DNA of 64,000 nucleotides from Notolepis coatsorum (lineage: Eukaryota; Chordata; Actinopteri; Aulopiformes; Paralepididae), in the NCBI GenBank assembly GCA_963971535.1, contig OZ020588.1:127844818-127908817 (forward strand), read 5' to 3'. A program made the translations under genes and the position numbers. Positions 10,960 through 25,477 of this stretch are shown one piece after another (position 1 is the first letter of the stretch; each line of letters begins with the position of its first letter). Below the pieces are notes generated by a model that saw only the letters and a list, made by a program, of their open reading frames with translations, had not been told where the DNA came from and searched no databases.

Positions 10960-11185
10960 ACTGTACATATTAATACTACAACTCTGTACATGCATCTGAT
11001 GAGCACTATTACTCAGTAGTATTTATATATCTTATACCCAGTATAAAATGTACTTTTTACACCTGTGCATTGTATGTTACTATTGCACTTTACTGTTAGA
11101 TTTGTACTCTGGTTAGATGCCAAACGTATTTCGTATGTCTGTATAATGACAATAAATGTGAATCTAATCTAATCTCATTTTGATC
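10960..11185 (+). repeat. 3' tail of a retroposed repeat, family not identified
   Basis: This stretch ends ATAATGACAATAAATGTGAATCTAATCTAATCTC. An AATAAA-type signal followed by a short tandem tail (TCTAA)n is common at the 3' ends of fish SINE/LINE copies. The body has no recognised domain. The same kind of ending occurs near 61045 (GATGACAATACATTTGATTCC). Confidence 0.4.
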
Positions 11186-11302
11186 AGTCGCAAACGGATC
11201 AGTTTGATCAGTTTGCACACGGTCCTGTGCATGCCCTATAAGGAGCTGTCGTGGCATTTCTGTATGCAAATTCAGGTGTACGAGAACGCGCTTGCCGTTT
11301 AA

Positions 11303-11730
11303 CACATTGAGCGCCACGACCCTTCCGGGAAATTAGGCCTAGTACGCCAACGCTTTAATCAATGGGAGGACGGGGATCTTTGCGAGTGCTTAAAATACAT
11401 CTTAAATTATGGCTATGGGTCTAACACACCCGTCGCTTATCAATGACTTGCTTGCAGTAAACATGTATGAAACGGATTGTTTTTTCATCTGTATATTTCC
11501 ATTTTATACCGTTTTGAATACGATTATAGTTTTGGTGATTTCTAGTCATTCCAGAGAAAGACGCGATAATAGCCCTTTAGTGGAATACACAAAACACAGT
11601 CATTTTTCGGCTGATTTATGAATCGTTTTCAAATAAACGCTAGATTATCGATACTATATGTGTCCTTATGCACGATACAGAAGCGGGCTGAAAAATCGCT
11701 TATCCGCGCCTTGCTCAGCGCCAACGGCAT

Positions 11731-11828
<98 letters not shown>

Positions 11829-12321
11829 GCGCTCCGATGGCGGTGAAAGGAACATCTGATTAACCCAAGACTGGTAACATAGATTCCTTACCTCACATCT
11901 GATGTTCTGCAAAAAGATTAATCCAATTCCTGATCGCCATTCCAAATATTGATCGCGTTTATTGATCCAACGTTATATATCCAAAACACATAATCCACGC
12001 TGCTCTGAGTGTCCGCAGTCCATCTGTTATAACGATACTGCATGCCCGAAAAGGAAAACCTGGACCGGAGTTTTTTTTTTATGCACATCCCCAGCCGATC
12101 CAATCCAATGATGTGCAATACCCTCCGGGAGACGATAGGCGGCGGTATTTGCCCTTTTGCGAGCTCAGACCCATTCCCAACGATAACATCAGGTTAGATG
12201 GATGAAAATGAATGGATATCGCTAATAAAAGAAATAACAATTAAAACCTGACTATACTCGTGATTGGTGCTCAAGCGATGGCGAGTTAACCCGACTATAC
12301 TCGGGGTCGGCGCTGAATGTG
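11303..12321. mobile_element. piggyBac-like non-autonomous element, TTAA target duplication
   Basis: TTAA at 11299-11302 and 12322-12325 flank the terminal inverted repeats CACATTGAGCGCC and GGCGCTGAATGTG, followed by ACGACCC / GGGGTCGG. TTAA duplications with this style of end are typical of piggyBac. No transposase is encoded. The interior holds a long (CA)n run and, near the right end, two GACTATACTCG units. Confidence 0.8.
11731..11832 (+). repeat. (CA)n then (CG)n microsatellite
   Basis: About 40 CA units are followed by about nine CG units. ORFs reported through it are Thr-His or Cys-Val runs and carry no information. Confidence 0.98.
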
Positions 12322-12329
12322 TTAAGAAT

Positions 12330-13075
12330 GAGTAACGTTATTCATTCAAGGGATGGCAGCTGAGAACGCTTTGGCCATTTATGAACACCTTTTCACATGC
12401 TCAGGTATCCGGAAGTGATCTTTTGTAAGTTTCCTCTTAAAAACTTCTTACGAGGTAATTTACAAGGAAACTTACGAGAATGTTTGAGAATGAGGTCCAA
12501 TGTTTAAATAGTCTTACAGTACTTCTATTATATAGATAATATTGCTGACCATTTATCAATGGGTAAGTTAATTATACATTGATTTACCCAAGTTAATTAT
12601 CGATGGGTAAATATGGCTGTGCATGGTTCAGTTTACAGTAATAGTTACATTATGGTCTAAGGAAAACTGATGGTATATGGAAAATATATTTGTTCTAGGC
12701 TAAAGGATATGGGCAGTGTGATTAAAAACCTTTCTCATTATACAATATAGCCACGAAAAGTCAAAAATCTACAATGCAATTATAGCTCATATCCAGAAGT
12801 CATAGAACTCCATTGTTGTCAAAATACTGTAAAAACAAGACACAGAGCCGTGCTGTTTGCTTTGGTCAATATATACAGTAATTCATCATTGCAATGAACA
12901 CAGGCATTGTACTTTTTCCTGCAACTACTTCATGTGGTGACAGCAAATGCTTTCAGTCTGCTTGAACCGGAACTGCTTCTGAAGCAATTGCTTTCCCATC
13001 TATAATGTGATTCTACAGTTTTGCAATGGAGTTCTATGACTTCTGGATACTTCTGGAATGATTAAGCTGCTAGGG
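12330..13075. repeat. Intergenic region with an imperfect inverted repeat (12790-12831 / 13013-13050)
   Basis: ATCCAGAAGTCATAGAACTC at 12791 reappears as its reverse complement at 13030-13049, with the match extending over about 40 bp and a spacer of about 180 bp. It may be a small MITE or hairpin. A shorter snapback around 12430-12480 pairs GTAAGTTTCCTC with AGGAAACTTAC. No gene is visible. Confidence 0.6.
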
Positions 13076-13108
13076 CAGGGGTCACCAACCTGTCGATCGC
13101 GATCATTT
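13076..13108 (+). mobile_element. hAT element 5' terminus
   Basis: CAGGGGTCACCAACCTGTCG is a typical hAT terminal inverted repeat. It breaks off after 33 bp at the EnSpm-like insertion. The sequence directly right of that insertion (27105 on, AAGTAGATCTAACTAACCGG) is the likely continuation, and a hAT transposase remnant lies at 27559. Confidence 0.65.
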
Positions 13109-13461
13109 CCCAGATAGCAAAAGGTGTTAATTCAATGTTGATTTATGGTCAACATGCTTGATTTTTGGTTAAGGTCGACGATTGATGGTGAATCACCCAT
13201 TAACCGCTGAAGCAATTGACTAATGTTGAAAACATATCATTGAATCAATATTGTTTTGTGGTTGCATTTTAACGATTGAAATGCCAATATCTAATAAATG
13301 TTGAATCAACGTATGCTGTTCAACGTATGCTGTTTGTCGTCATTACGTTGGACCGATCCGAATTCCCCCCCCCCCAATTTAAACAGATATGGTATGTCCC
13401 AGCATGCAGCTGAGCACTCTCTCAATGTGAACTGCATGGCAACAGAACAGCACGTCTGGAT

Positions 13462-14473
13462 CAGCGTTTCCGTTAGCCGGTAATTACCGGTATTTGACCG
13501 GCAAAATCTGGTGAAGTCCGACATATCTAATCTCTCCGGTCATAATGTCCGGTGAAAATAATTCCCTCTAAACACAATTAGATTATTTGAATTGTATTAA
13601 AATAGGCTAAAATTAAATAGCCTATGCGATGAACGAAACAATCATTACATTTGTCGTTGCTTCACCAAGCAGCCGGTCAATGACATCCTGTGTCAGCAAG
13701 CTGGCAGCTGATATATTTACGTGAAGCATGGCTTGGCAGGGTGCAGTACTCCAATTCAGCCATTGGCAATTCAGCTGTTGGGTGGGGGCGCTGCTGACAC
13801 CGCTGCTCTGCTCTGTCTGCTCTGCTCCATGCTTCACGTAAATATATCAGCTGCCAGCTCGCTGACACAGGATGTCATTGACCGGCTGCTTGGTGAAGCA
13901 ACGACAAATGTAATGATTGTTTCGTTCATCGCATAGGCTATTTAATTTTAGCCTATTTTAATACAATTCAAATAATCAAATTGTGCTTAGAGGGAATTAT
14001 TTTCACCGGACATTATGAGCAGCAGCAACAAGTCGTTGGGAGGTGGAGATATACATCACGGCGCAAACCCACGATAATGTTGCCGTCTCTCTGCCAAATT
14101 TCTCAGTTCTTCGCTTGATATAATTAATACAAATGTCCAATATAACGGAATTCGTTAGCTCATAAAAATGTGATTATAACAGACTGCTGTTTATTAAGGT
14201 GGGCAGACTGCCCACCGACACCTCAAGTCGGCAGCAGCACGCAGTCTCGAGGGACTTATTTTATTTGGAATATATTAATGACTGTATATACGCAAAAGTA
14301 GTCTAGTTTTAAGTTAAAATATTATAAATGCCTTGATGATGTCATTCTTTATATAGGCCTATCAATTGTTTTTAAGCTCAATAAACTCTGACCGGAATTT
14401 ATCCCATTTGTCCGGTAGATTGAAATCTACCGGACACTCAGACCTGCAAAAAAAAATTCTAACGGAAACCCTG
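13462..14473. mobile_element. hAT non-autonomous element with 8 bp target duplication
   Basis: GTCTGGAT occurs at 13454-13461 and 14474-14481. Between them the element starts CAGCGTTTCCGTTAG and ends CTAACGGAAACCCTG, which are inverted repeats with one mismatch. Both an 8 bp duplication and a CAG...CTG border are hAT hallmarks. The middle is a large palindrome and no transposase is present. Confidence 0.9.
13541..14017. repeat. Large palindrome, 191 bp arms and 95 bp loop
   Basis: 13541-13731 and 13827-14017 are near-perfect reverse complements (left arm starts CATAATGTCCGGTGAAAATA, right arm ends with its complement). The small ORFs at 13622 and 13721 are the same sequence read from the two arms. 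Confidence 0.9.
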
Positions 14474-14481
14474 GTCTGGAT

Positions 14482-15380
14482 CCCCCGGATTTGATTCTAC
14501 TGAGTGCTTTACAGTAAGTTTTGGCTATATTACTTTTATCTTAACTGTGTTCTGTGAAAAATAACGTTATTGTGAGTGTGACCAGTGGATCTTGACGGCG
14601 TTGTGCATGTGCTTATGCTGCAGTTTGGTAGGTAAATATATATATATACGTCAACTAAGATAAATATTCATGAATATTCGTTAGCGTGTGCTTAATATAA
14701 CTCTGGAGAGTGTGCAAGTGGAATCGTACGGTTGTTTAAGTTATTTCGATGTAAATATTCTAGCGCCAAACGAATAGAAATTGCGTGGTCCAATTGCGTG
14801 CGTTGGTACTGAATGACGTTGTGCGACTCAGCCAATCAAAAGCATGCTTATTGGGTGAACAGGAAGTAGTCAAGGAAGCACGCGCTAGCTGGCCTAGTAA
14901 ACACGTGGATCCGTAAATGCAACGTTGCCTACCAGACAACGGGACCGCGTGTTTCTTTTTGTATTGCTCCTGGCTGTTCAAACTAATTTTACAGTTCTGC
15001 TAGCTACATGCAGTATTTAGCGAGCTGGGTTAGCCGGTTAGTTGGCTTTGAATCCCGGCTGCGGCTAGGTAGCCAGCTAGCTAAATGCACCGCGACGGTG
15101 ATGTCACCAAACAAAATGGCGGCGCCCATGTTGATAAAGCGCTTCACATAACAAATCGTTTTTTCTTAGAAACTGCTTATTTTTATAACGTGATTTTTTC
15201 TGTGGCTTATCTAAATACTAATTTGATGCTATGACTATGTTTATATCGCTATATGCTTCATCTCCCCTTTAAGCTTAGGCACTCTTTCTAAGTTGGTTAA
15301 GGTTAGAGTTTGTCTTAGAGCATGGCGATAGAACGCCAGGTAGTTTGCAGGCTGTTTGGCGTGCCACTGGTCCTGCTAAT
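14482..15380 (+). other. EnSpm-like element leader, no gene recognised
   Basis: This is the region between the nested hAT element and the transposase exons. It includes AACAAAATGGCGGCGCCC near 15110, the kind of CpG-rich, YY1-like motif seen in TATA-less promoters, so transcription of the transposase may begin here. No conserved reading frame was found. Confidence 0.35.
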
Positions 15381-15600
15381 GTTGAATGAATGAATGAAAA
15401 CTTTATTTAACAGATTGCAGAAGGGGTACAATACAATATGGCTCAATACACACAATTGTTAAGGGGATGCAGACCAGAGAAAGACGTTTTTGTCTCGTTT
15501 ACATCAGGGTCCCCCATTTTCAATTCATAGTGACATTTATGACATACACATGATGACATTTATGGCATAGGGAGGGACATGCATGACATACAGATAGTAT
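15381..15600 (-). repeat. TTGA-tailed interspersed repeat, copy 2
   Basis: It opens with GAATGAATGAATG and then follows the order of copy 1: ACAGATTGCAGAAGGGGTAC, CAATTGTTAAGGGGATGCAG, ACATCAGGGTCCCCCATTTT and GACATA units. It lies inside the EnSpm-like element just before the duplicated exon region. Confidence 0.75.
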
Positions 15601-16158
15601 ATAGTTAGACGTTTGGTTATATGCACGGTATTTTCTAATGAACAATATAACAATAATATAATAATGAACTCTCTTGATATTGATCAAAATGTAGAATTAT
15701 GCAAGCGTTTCACCCTGCACATTGCAATGCAGAACATTAATCAGGACCCTCCCCCCTTTTTTCTTTCTTTTTCCAGAATCACGTACCAGTTTCAAGAAGC
15801 CGCATGTTGCAGCAATTGAAGCAAAGACTTAATTGTTCTAGCCAAGTAAATACCACAATTTATGTACCATTACATTGACTATATAGTTAGACGTTTGGTT
15901 ATATACATGGTATTTTCTAATGAACAATATAACAATAATATAATAATGGACTCTCTTGATATTGATCAAAATGTAGAATTATGCAAGCGTTTCACCCTGC
16001 ACATTGCAATGCAGCACATTAATGTCGACCCTCCCCCCTTTTTTCTTTCTTTTTCCAGAATCACGTACCAGTTTCAAGAAGCCGCACGTTGCAGCAATTG
16101 AAGCAAAGACCTGTTCTAGCCAAGTAAATAGCACAATGTATGTACCATTACATTGACT
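15601..16158 (+). repeat. 282 bp tandem duplication carrying a splice acceptor
   Basis: Two copies, 15601-15882 and 15883-16158, start ATAGTTAGACGTTTGGTTAT and differ at few sites. Each holds a pyrimidine tract (CCCCTTTTTTCTTTCTTTTT) ending in CCAG, followed by AATCACGTACCAGTTTCAAG, a good 3' splice site plus exon start. This is probably a duplicated intron-exon unit of the transposase gene 5' region. Confidence 0.75.
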
Positions 16159-16174
16159 ACAGCACCTCATCACT

Positions 16175-18280
16175 ATGTCATCTTATTCTCGGGCTAAAAG
16201 ACGTAGAGTCAACAAATTAGTGAGAGAGACAGAGCAGGCTATCCTCACTGATTATAAGTTAATTGTTGCTGCTAATTCAAGGACAAACCATCACTCTTTA
16301 GAGAACACAGATCCTGTCACAGCCTATACTGAGTGCCTGCTCGATTTACCAAAGACAGACTTGCCACTAGATTTAACAACTAGATCAGACTTGCCACTAG
16401 ATTTATCAACTTCAGACTTGCCACTAAACAGACCACTAACTATCAGTGATCAAAGTGAAAATATTGACTCACCAGGTGAGTCAAATGCACATTTTGAAAG
16501 TATAGCTGGGGATGACGAAATTGAACCTGAACATGTCTTTGACAGTGATGAGCATAATGAAGATTTCCTCATGACAAGTTTAAAATATTGGGCAACATCC
16601 TATTCAGTCTCTCTGGTTGCATTATCATCTTTGCTGTCCTTTTTGAAGATGTTTCACCCCACCCTTCCTAAAGATGGAAGAACATTGCTAGGAACACAAA
16701 AACATGTGCCTACCACTAAGATTGAAGGGGGAGAATACTATCATTTTGGTTTAGTCAAAGGGGTGCTTTCACGGTTGGCATGTTTGATTTTACCGGCAAC
16801 TCTGACAACTCTTAATTTACAGTTTAATATAGATGGTTTACCTTTATTCAAAAGTTCTAAACTTCAGTTTTGGCCCATACTTGGAAGTCTCAAATGTGAC
16901 TACACAAAGTCCCCATTTGTTGTTGGCATTTTTTGTGGTCTAAGCAAGCCAAAGAGTGTTTTTGAGTACCTAGAGCAGTTTGTCAAAGATCTTCAGAATG
17001 TACTGTCTAATGGCATTATTTATAATGACAAGCAATTTGATGTACAGATTTCTTCTTTCATTTGTGATGCCCCGGCTAGAGCTTATATTAAGCAGACCAA
17101 GGCATTTAATGGCTATTCTGGTTGTGACAAGTGTTTTCAGGAGGGTGTATGGAGAAATAAAATGACATATCCTGAAACAAAAGTCAGACTTAGGACAGAC
17201 TCCAGTTTCTCAGACATGGTTGATGAGGCCCATCACAATGGGACGAGCCCTTTAACAGGTTTAGTTAAGATGGTTTCTATGTTTCCAACTGATTACATGC
17301 ATCTCTGTTGTCTCGGAGTTACAAGGAAACTGCTTAATATATGGTTAAAGGGGAAGAATTTGGCAACAAGGGTCCCTTCCAAAACTGTACAAGCCATTTC
17401 AGGTAAACTGCTAAAGCTACGTCCCTACATGCCTTGTGAATTTAACCGTAAACCAAGGGAACTGTCAGAGTTAGATCGCTGGAAAGCTACTGAGTTGCGA
17501 TCCTTCATGTTGTATTGGGGTCCTGTTGTTTTGAAGGATTCCCTCCCCAGTGAGCTGTATGACAACTTCATGTTGTTTTCTGTTGGAATGTACTTGTTGC
17601 TGTCCCCTAGTATTTCTGAGGAAATGTTGGCCTTTGCGCACAAGTTGATGGTTTCTTTTGTTGAACACTTTGGGACAGTGTATGGAAGAGGTGAAATTGT
17701 GTACAATGTACACCAGCTTATTCATTTGGCTGAGGAATACAGGAAGTTTGGCACTCTAGATAATATCTCAGGATTCCCTTTTGAGAACTATCTTGGACAA
17801 ATTAAGCATCTTCTACGCAAGCCACATCAGCCTCTACAACAGGTAGTGAAAAGGTTGTCTGAAATTCCACATGTTGGATCCCCATGTCCCACAGATGATC
17901 CAATTTTGCGTAATATTCACACTGATGGGCCTGTCCCCCCACAGTTTACTTCTTCACAACAGTACAGGAAGGTCTCCACTCATCGGTTTACTTTGTCCAC
18001 AAAGAAAGGAGACAATTGTATTGAGGTTGGAGATGGATTTGCATTAGTAGAGAATATTCTTAAATCAGAGGAAGAGGTATATATAATTTACAGAAAGTAC
18101 AGACACAAACAGCCATACTACATGTATCCCTGCGAATCATCATACATTGGTACATACAAGGTCAGTGGCTTGCAAGAAGATATAGGGATAGGTAAACTTC
18201 GCTATATCAAGCGCAAATGTCTTCTCTCTCCAGACGGAGATGGTGCCATTGCAATACCACTACTTCATTTAACAGCATAA
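16175..18280 (+). CDS. EnSpm/CACTA-like transposase, 701 aa
   Basis: A single uninterrupted frame. It should cut and join the ends of the surrounding transposon in the nucleus. The N-terminus is basic (RAKRRRVNKLVR), then comes a repeated DLPLDL segment (residues 61-86) and an acidic stretch (about 110-130). The catalytic region resembles the transposase family of animal EnSpm elements: FNIDGLPLF (about 218-226), ICDAPARAYI (296-305), SGCDKC with a CxxC pair (315-320), DYMHLCCLGVTRKLL (373-387), RWKATELR (near 435) and FPFENYLGQIKHLLRKP (near 535). D220, D298 and a later acidic residue are candidate metal ligands; the CxxC after the second Asp fits the CACTA group. The start ATG follows a duplicated splice-acceptor region, so upstream exons may exist. 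The lack of stops suggests recent activity. Confidence 0.85.
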   Translation: MSSYSRAKRRRVNKLVRETEQAILTDYKLIVAANSRTNHHSLENTDPVTAYTECLLDLPKTDLPLDLTTRSDLPLDLSTSDLPLNRPLTISDQSENIDSPGESNAHFESIAGDDEIEPEHVFDSDEHNEDFLMTSLKYWATSYSVSLVALSSLLSFLKMFHPTLPKDGRTLLGTQKHVPTTKIEGGEYYHFGLVKGVLSRLACLILPATLTTLNLQFNIDGLPLFKSSKLQFWPILGSLKCDYTKSPFVVGIFCGLSKPKSVFEYLEQFVKDLQNVLSNGIIYNDKQFDVQISSFICDAPARAYIKQTKAFNGYSGCDKCFQEGVWRNKMTYPETKVRLRTDSSFSDMVDEAHHNGTSPLTGLVKMVSMFPTDYMHLCCLGVTRKLLNIWLKGKNLATRVPSKTVQAISGKLLKLRPYMPCEFNRKPRELSELDRWKATELRSFMLYWGPVVLKDSLPSELYDNFMLFSVGMYLLLSPSISEEMLAFAHKLMVSFVEHFGTVYGRGEIVYNVHQLIHLAEEYRKFGTLDNISGFPFENYLGQIKHLLRKPHQPLQQVVKRLSEIPHVGSPCPTDDPILRNIHTDGPVPPQFTSSQQYRKVSTHRFTLSTKKGDNCIEVGDGFALVENILKSEEEVYIIYRKYRHKQPYYMYPCESSYIGTYKVSGLQEDIGIGKLRYIKRKCLLSPDGDGAIAIPLLHLTA

Positions 18281-18438
18281 CCATACTGCCCTACAAAGCT
18301 AAAGTGCAGTAACTATATTGACACACTGACTCTAACGTCGGATTTCGGGGCATAACTTACCTCATTAATAAATACACAATTAGTACAATATTACATGTAC
18401 ACAGATAACATGTTTGGCTGGCCAATTGAAACGCTTAA

Positions 18439-19812
18439 AGGAAAACTCCAACATTTTGTGAAATTAGCTTATTTAACATCTTCCCTGGAGTTGGACAAGA
18501 AGATGCATACCTTTTTCGTCTCTCTGCATGCTTTGGGCTTAGGGAACGCCTGGACCGTTAGCCTAGCTTAACTTCATCACTGGAAGTGGGGCAGACATCT
18601 AGCCTAGTTCACTACAGTCAGGAAATATACTCCAAATACAACTCCCAAACGTTCCTGTAAACATGTTGTGACCTGTGTGTTTACCCCGTCTCCCAGTCAC
18701 ACAAGTCACACGAGTCTCCCAGTCACATGAGTCTCGTGTGACTTGGAGACTTGTGTGACTTGTGTGACTTGGACTTGTGTGACTTGGAGACTTGTGTGAC
18801 TTGTGTGACTTGGAGACTTGTGTGACTTGTGTGACTTGTGTGACTTGGACTTGTGTGACTTGTGTGACTTGTGTGACTTGGAGACTTGTGTGACTTGTGT
18901 GACTTGGAGACTTGTGTGACTTGTGTGACTTGGAGACTTGTGTGACTTGGAGACTTGTGTGACTTGTGTGACTTGGAGACTTGTGTGACTTGTGTGACTT
19001 GTGTGACTTGGACTTGTGTGACTTGTGTGACTTGTGTGACTTGTGTGACTTGGAGACTTGTGTGATTCGTGTGACTTGGAGACTTGGACTTGTGTGACTT
19101 GTGTGACTTGGAGACTTGTGTGACTTGGAGACTTGTGTGACTCATGTGACTTGGAGACATGTGTGACTGGGAGACTTGTGTGACTTGGAGACTTGTGTGA
19201 CTCGTGTGACTCGTGTGACTTGGACTTGTGTGACTTGTGTGACTTGGAGACTTGTGTGACTCGTGTGACTTGGATACTTGGACGTGTGTGACTTGTGTGA
19301 CTTGGAGACTTGTGTGACTTGGAGACTTGTGTGACTCATGTGACTTGGAGACTTGTGTGACTGGGAGACTTGTGTGACTTGGAGACTTGTGTGACTCGTG
19401 TGACTTGGAGACTTGGGCTTGTGTGACTTGGAGACTTGTGTGACTCGTGTGACTTGGAGACTTGGGCTTGTGTGACTTGTGTGACTTGTGTGACTGGGAG
19501 ACTTGTGTGACTTGTGTGACTGGGAGACTTGTGTGACTTGTGTGACTGGGAGACGTGGTAAATACACAGGTCACAACATGTTTACGGGAACGTTTGGGAG
19601 TTGTATTTTGATTGTATTTGGAGTATATTTCCTGACTGTAGTGAACTAGGTTAGATGTCTGCCCCACTTCCAGTGATGAAGTTAAGCTAGGCTAACTGTC
19701 CAGGCGTTCCCTAAGCCCAATGCATGCAGAGAGACGAAAAAGGTATGTATCTTCTTATAACTCCAGGGAAGATGTCAAATAAGCTAATTTCACAAAATGT
19801 TGGAGTTTTCCT
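18439..19812. mobile_element. TTAA-flanked MITE (Kolobok/piggyBac type) with expanded minisatellite
   Basis: TTAA at 18435-18438 and 19813-19816 bound inverted repeats of about 270 bp that start AGGAAAACTCCAACATTTTG. The arms are 18439-18720 and 19545-19812. The core is a tandem repeat. No protein is encoded. It sits between the transposase and the DUF4806 gene of the EnSpm-like element. Confidence 0.85.
18722..19555 (+). repeat. Minisatellite of GTGTGACTTG and GAGACTTGTGTGACTTG units
   Basis: About 830 bp of alternating ten-base GTGTGACTTG units and longer units with a GAGACTTG insert. At its left edge (18695-18725) the unit orientation flips, because CCCAGTCACACAAGTCACAC is the reverse complement of the array. 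The unit therefore began as part of the palindrome and expanded on one side. The 314-residue and 141-residue ORFs across it (VTQVSQSHKSH repeats) are products of the repeat. Confidence 0.95.
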
Positions 19813-19816
19813 TTAA

Positions 19817-20562
19817 ATGCTTCAAAAATGCAATATGTGCGGACTAATTAGGAGGCGGCTGTTACAAAGGGTCAGATTAAACCGAATATATATATTTATT
19901 ACTTGAGATATATTGTATAGTATTTGTATATCGTCTGATATCCCTTGTATATTCTTTGTACATATACACGGAATATCCCTTTACCTAGTACAGGCCAGAC
20001 CATAATATTCGTTCTCCTATTGGACAGCGACCCCCCTAGGCGCCACGGCCATACCCCCAATGTCTAGTTCAAAGTCACCGCTAAGACGTATAAATACGTT
20101 GCAGGTGGATACAGCAGTTAGTTACCCCAATAAGTTGAAGCCTTCACCACGATACAACGTGCTGTGAAGTGGGCCCGTTTTGCCCCAAAATAGAGCCTTG
20201 AGACCGCGTGCAAATTGATAGCTGAAGTGTCAGAGTTTAACGCTGTATCGTTGAGTTCGACCTATTCTATTATTAAGTATTAGTCTATTATGTATAGTGT
20301 ATCGTGCGGCTACCGTTCTACAGTGACCAGCATTACCAACGTTTCATCGTACCGAGCTAGTGTGCTTATCCAGGCTGGGCGGCCTAACCTTGTGCCGCCA
20401 TCCGAGGAGCCCTAGACGAGAACCGTGTGGATATGTACACTGGATAACCTACACCGACGATTATATTGCTTTGGTCCTGTGGCTGGTTTAGGACGGTATG
20501 GGAATGGCTTGTAAGGAGAGATCATTATTAGTACCGTAAATTCTCATTTCAGCCCTTTGAAG
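19817..20562 (+). promoter_or_regulatory. Probable promoter and 5' leader of the DUF4806 gene
   Basis: TATAAATA lies at 20089-20096. A splice acceptor, TTCTCATTTCAG, ends at 20552, 10 bases before the first ATG of the coding sequence, so a non-coding first exon between about 20120 and 20500 is likely. TGTTACAAAGGG at 19869 resembles an LTR start, but no matching LTR end or target duplication was found. Confidence 0.45.
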
Positions 20563-24514
<3,952 letters not shown>

Positions 24515-24529
<15 letters not shown>

Positions 24530-24842
24530 GTCAAGCGAACCAGAGTCAAACTTAGGGTACCCCAGCACAGCACACACTGTTTCCCTGGTTCATACAGTAC
24601 AAGGAATTACCCTCATGGACACTGTTCTTCCATGGACGGCATCTACTTGAATGACTTGCTGCTTCAGCCTGTTCTTGGAACCGAAGTGACCCAAACTTAA
24701 TTGTCAAGCGAACCAGAGTCAAACTTGGGGTACCCCAGCACACTGTTTCCCTGGTTCATACAGTACAAGGAATTACCCTCATGGACACTGTTCTTCCATG
24801 GACGGCATCTACTTGAATGACTTGCTGCTTCAGCCTGTTCTT
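24515..24842 (+). repeat. Tandem duplication over the DUF4806 stop codon and 3' UTR
   Basis: 24515-24677 and 24678-24842 share TCAAGCGAACCAGAGTCAAA, CCCTGGTTCATACAGTACAA and CTTGAATGACTTGCTGCTTC in the same order. The first copy contains the final codons and the TAA; the second is altered there (GAACCGAAGTGACCC). Confidence 0.85.
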
Positions 24843-24864
24843 GCAGTGTTTATTTTTTTTATTT

Positions 24865-25450
24865 TTTATTTTAACCTTTATTTACCCAGGGTAGGTTCGC
24901 TGAGCACGGATGCTCTTTTTCAGCTACGCCCTGCTTCACATTCACAGAGTTACATTCACACCTGGGAGCTGCCCAGGCCTAACAAAATTAATAGTTGGTT
25001 TCAGGTTGCCGACCGACCATGCCGATTTAGGTGCGACCCAATATATTTTATGAGTTTTTAGAAAAAATTATAAAAAAAAAAAAAAGAAAAAAAAAAAAAA
25101 ATTTAATAAAGTTTCATAGAAATCTTAGTCAAACATTTAGTATTATGGATATTAAACATGCTGGCAGAGTACATGCATCCATGTTGTTGTGAACATTTTA
25201 ATTAAATAATGAAATTCCCTATCCATAGTCGCCGTGGGAAAGAATAAAATTAAAAAATAAAATAAAATAAATTCCCTACCTACCCATGGCCAAACTGACA
25301 ACCAACCTGAAACCAACTATTAATTTTGTTAGGCCCCAGTACAACCACAGTCTGACACTGTTGGCCACTGAGCAACTCCACTGGAGCAGTTGGGGGTTTA
25401 GTGCCTTGCTCAAGGGCACTTCAGCGGTTGGTGTTAAGGGTATGGGAGAG
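24865..25450 (+). repeat. Common fish interspersed repeat, split by a MITE
   Basis: The left part (TTTTAACCTTTATTTACCCAGG, ending AGCTGCCCAG at 24976) and the right part (25335 on: CCCAGTACAACCACAGTCTG, then GGTTTAGTGCCTTGCTCAAG) read as one sequence once 24977-25334 is removed. The motif of TTAACCTTTATTT and GCCTTGCTCAAGGGCACTTC is very common in fish genomes. Confidence 0.65.
24977..25334. mobile_element. 358 bp MITE with 33 bp perfect inverted repeats and 5 bp duplication
   Basis: CCCAG at 24972-24976 and 25335-25339 flank it. The ends GCCTAACAAAATTAATAGTT... and their reverse complement match over 33 bp. The interior is A-rich and non-coding. The superfamily is not clear from a 5 bp duplication. 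Confidence 0.85.
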
Positions 25451-25477
25451 AGTTATATGGGAGAGAGTTATAGAAAC

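Noticed and set aside
11618-11945. ORFs with His-Thr, Cys-Val and Arg-Ala runs
   Set aside because: They read through the (CA)n/(CG)n microsatellite.
13622-13936. Two similar ORFs that looked like a gene pair
   Set aside because: They are the two arms of one palindrome in a hAT MITE.
18722-19555. CRISPR-like array
   Set aside because: Units are contiguous without unique spacers and the organism is eukaryotic; it is a minisatellite. The same applies to 63748-64000.
18723-19667. Two long ORFs (314 and 141 codons) rich in VTQVSQSHKSH
   Set aside because: They are translations of the minisatellite inside a MITE; the frame stays open only because the repeat has no stop codon.
19869-20453. A solo LTR starting TGTTACAAAGGG
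   Set aside because: No matching LTR end or target duplication was found; it is better explained as promoter and leader of the DUF4806 gene.
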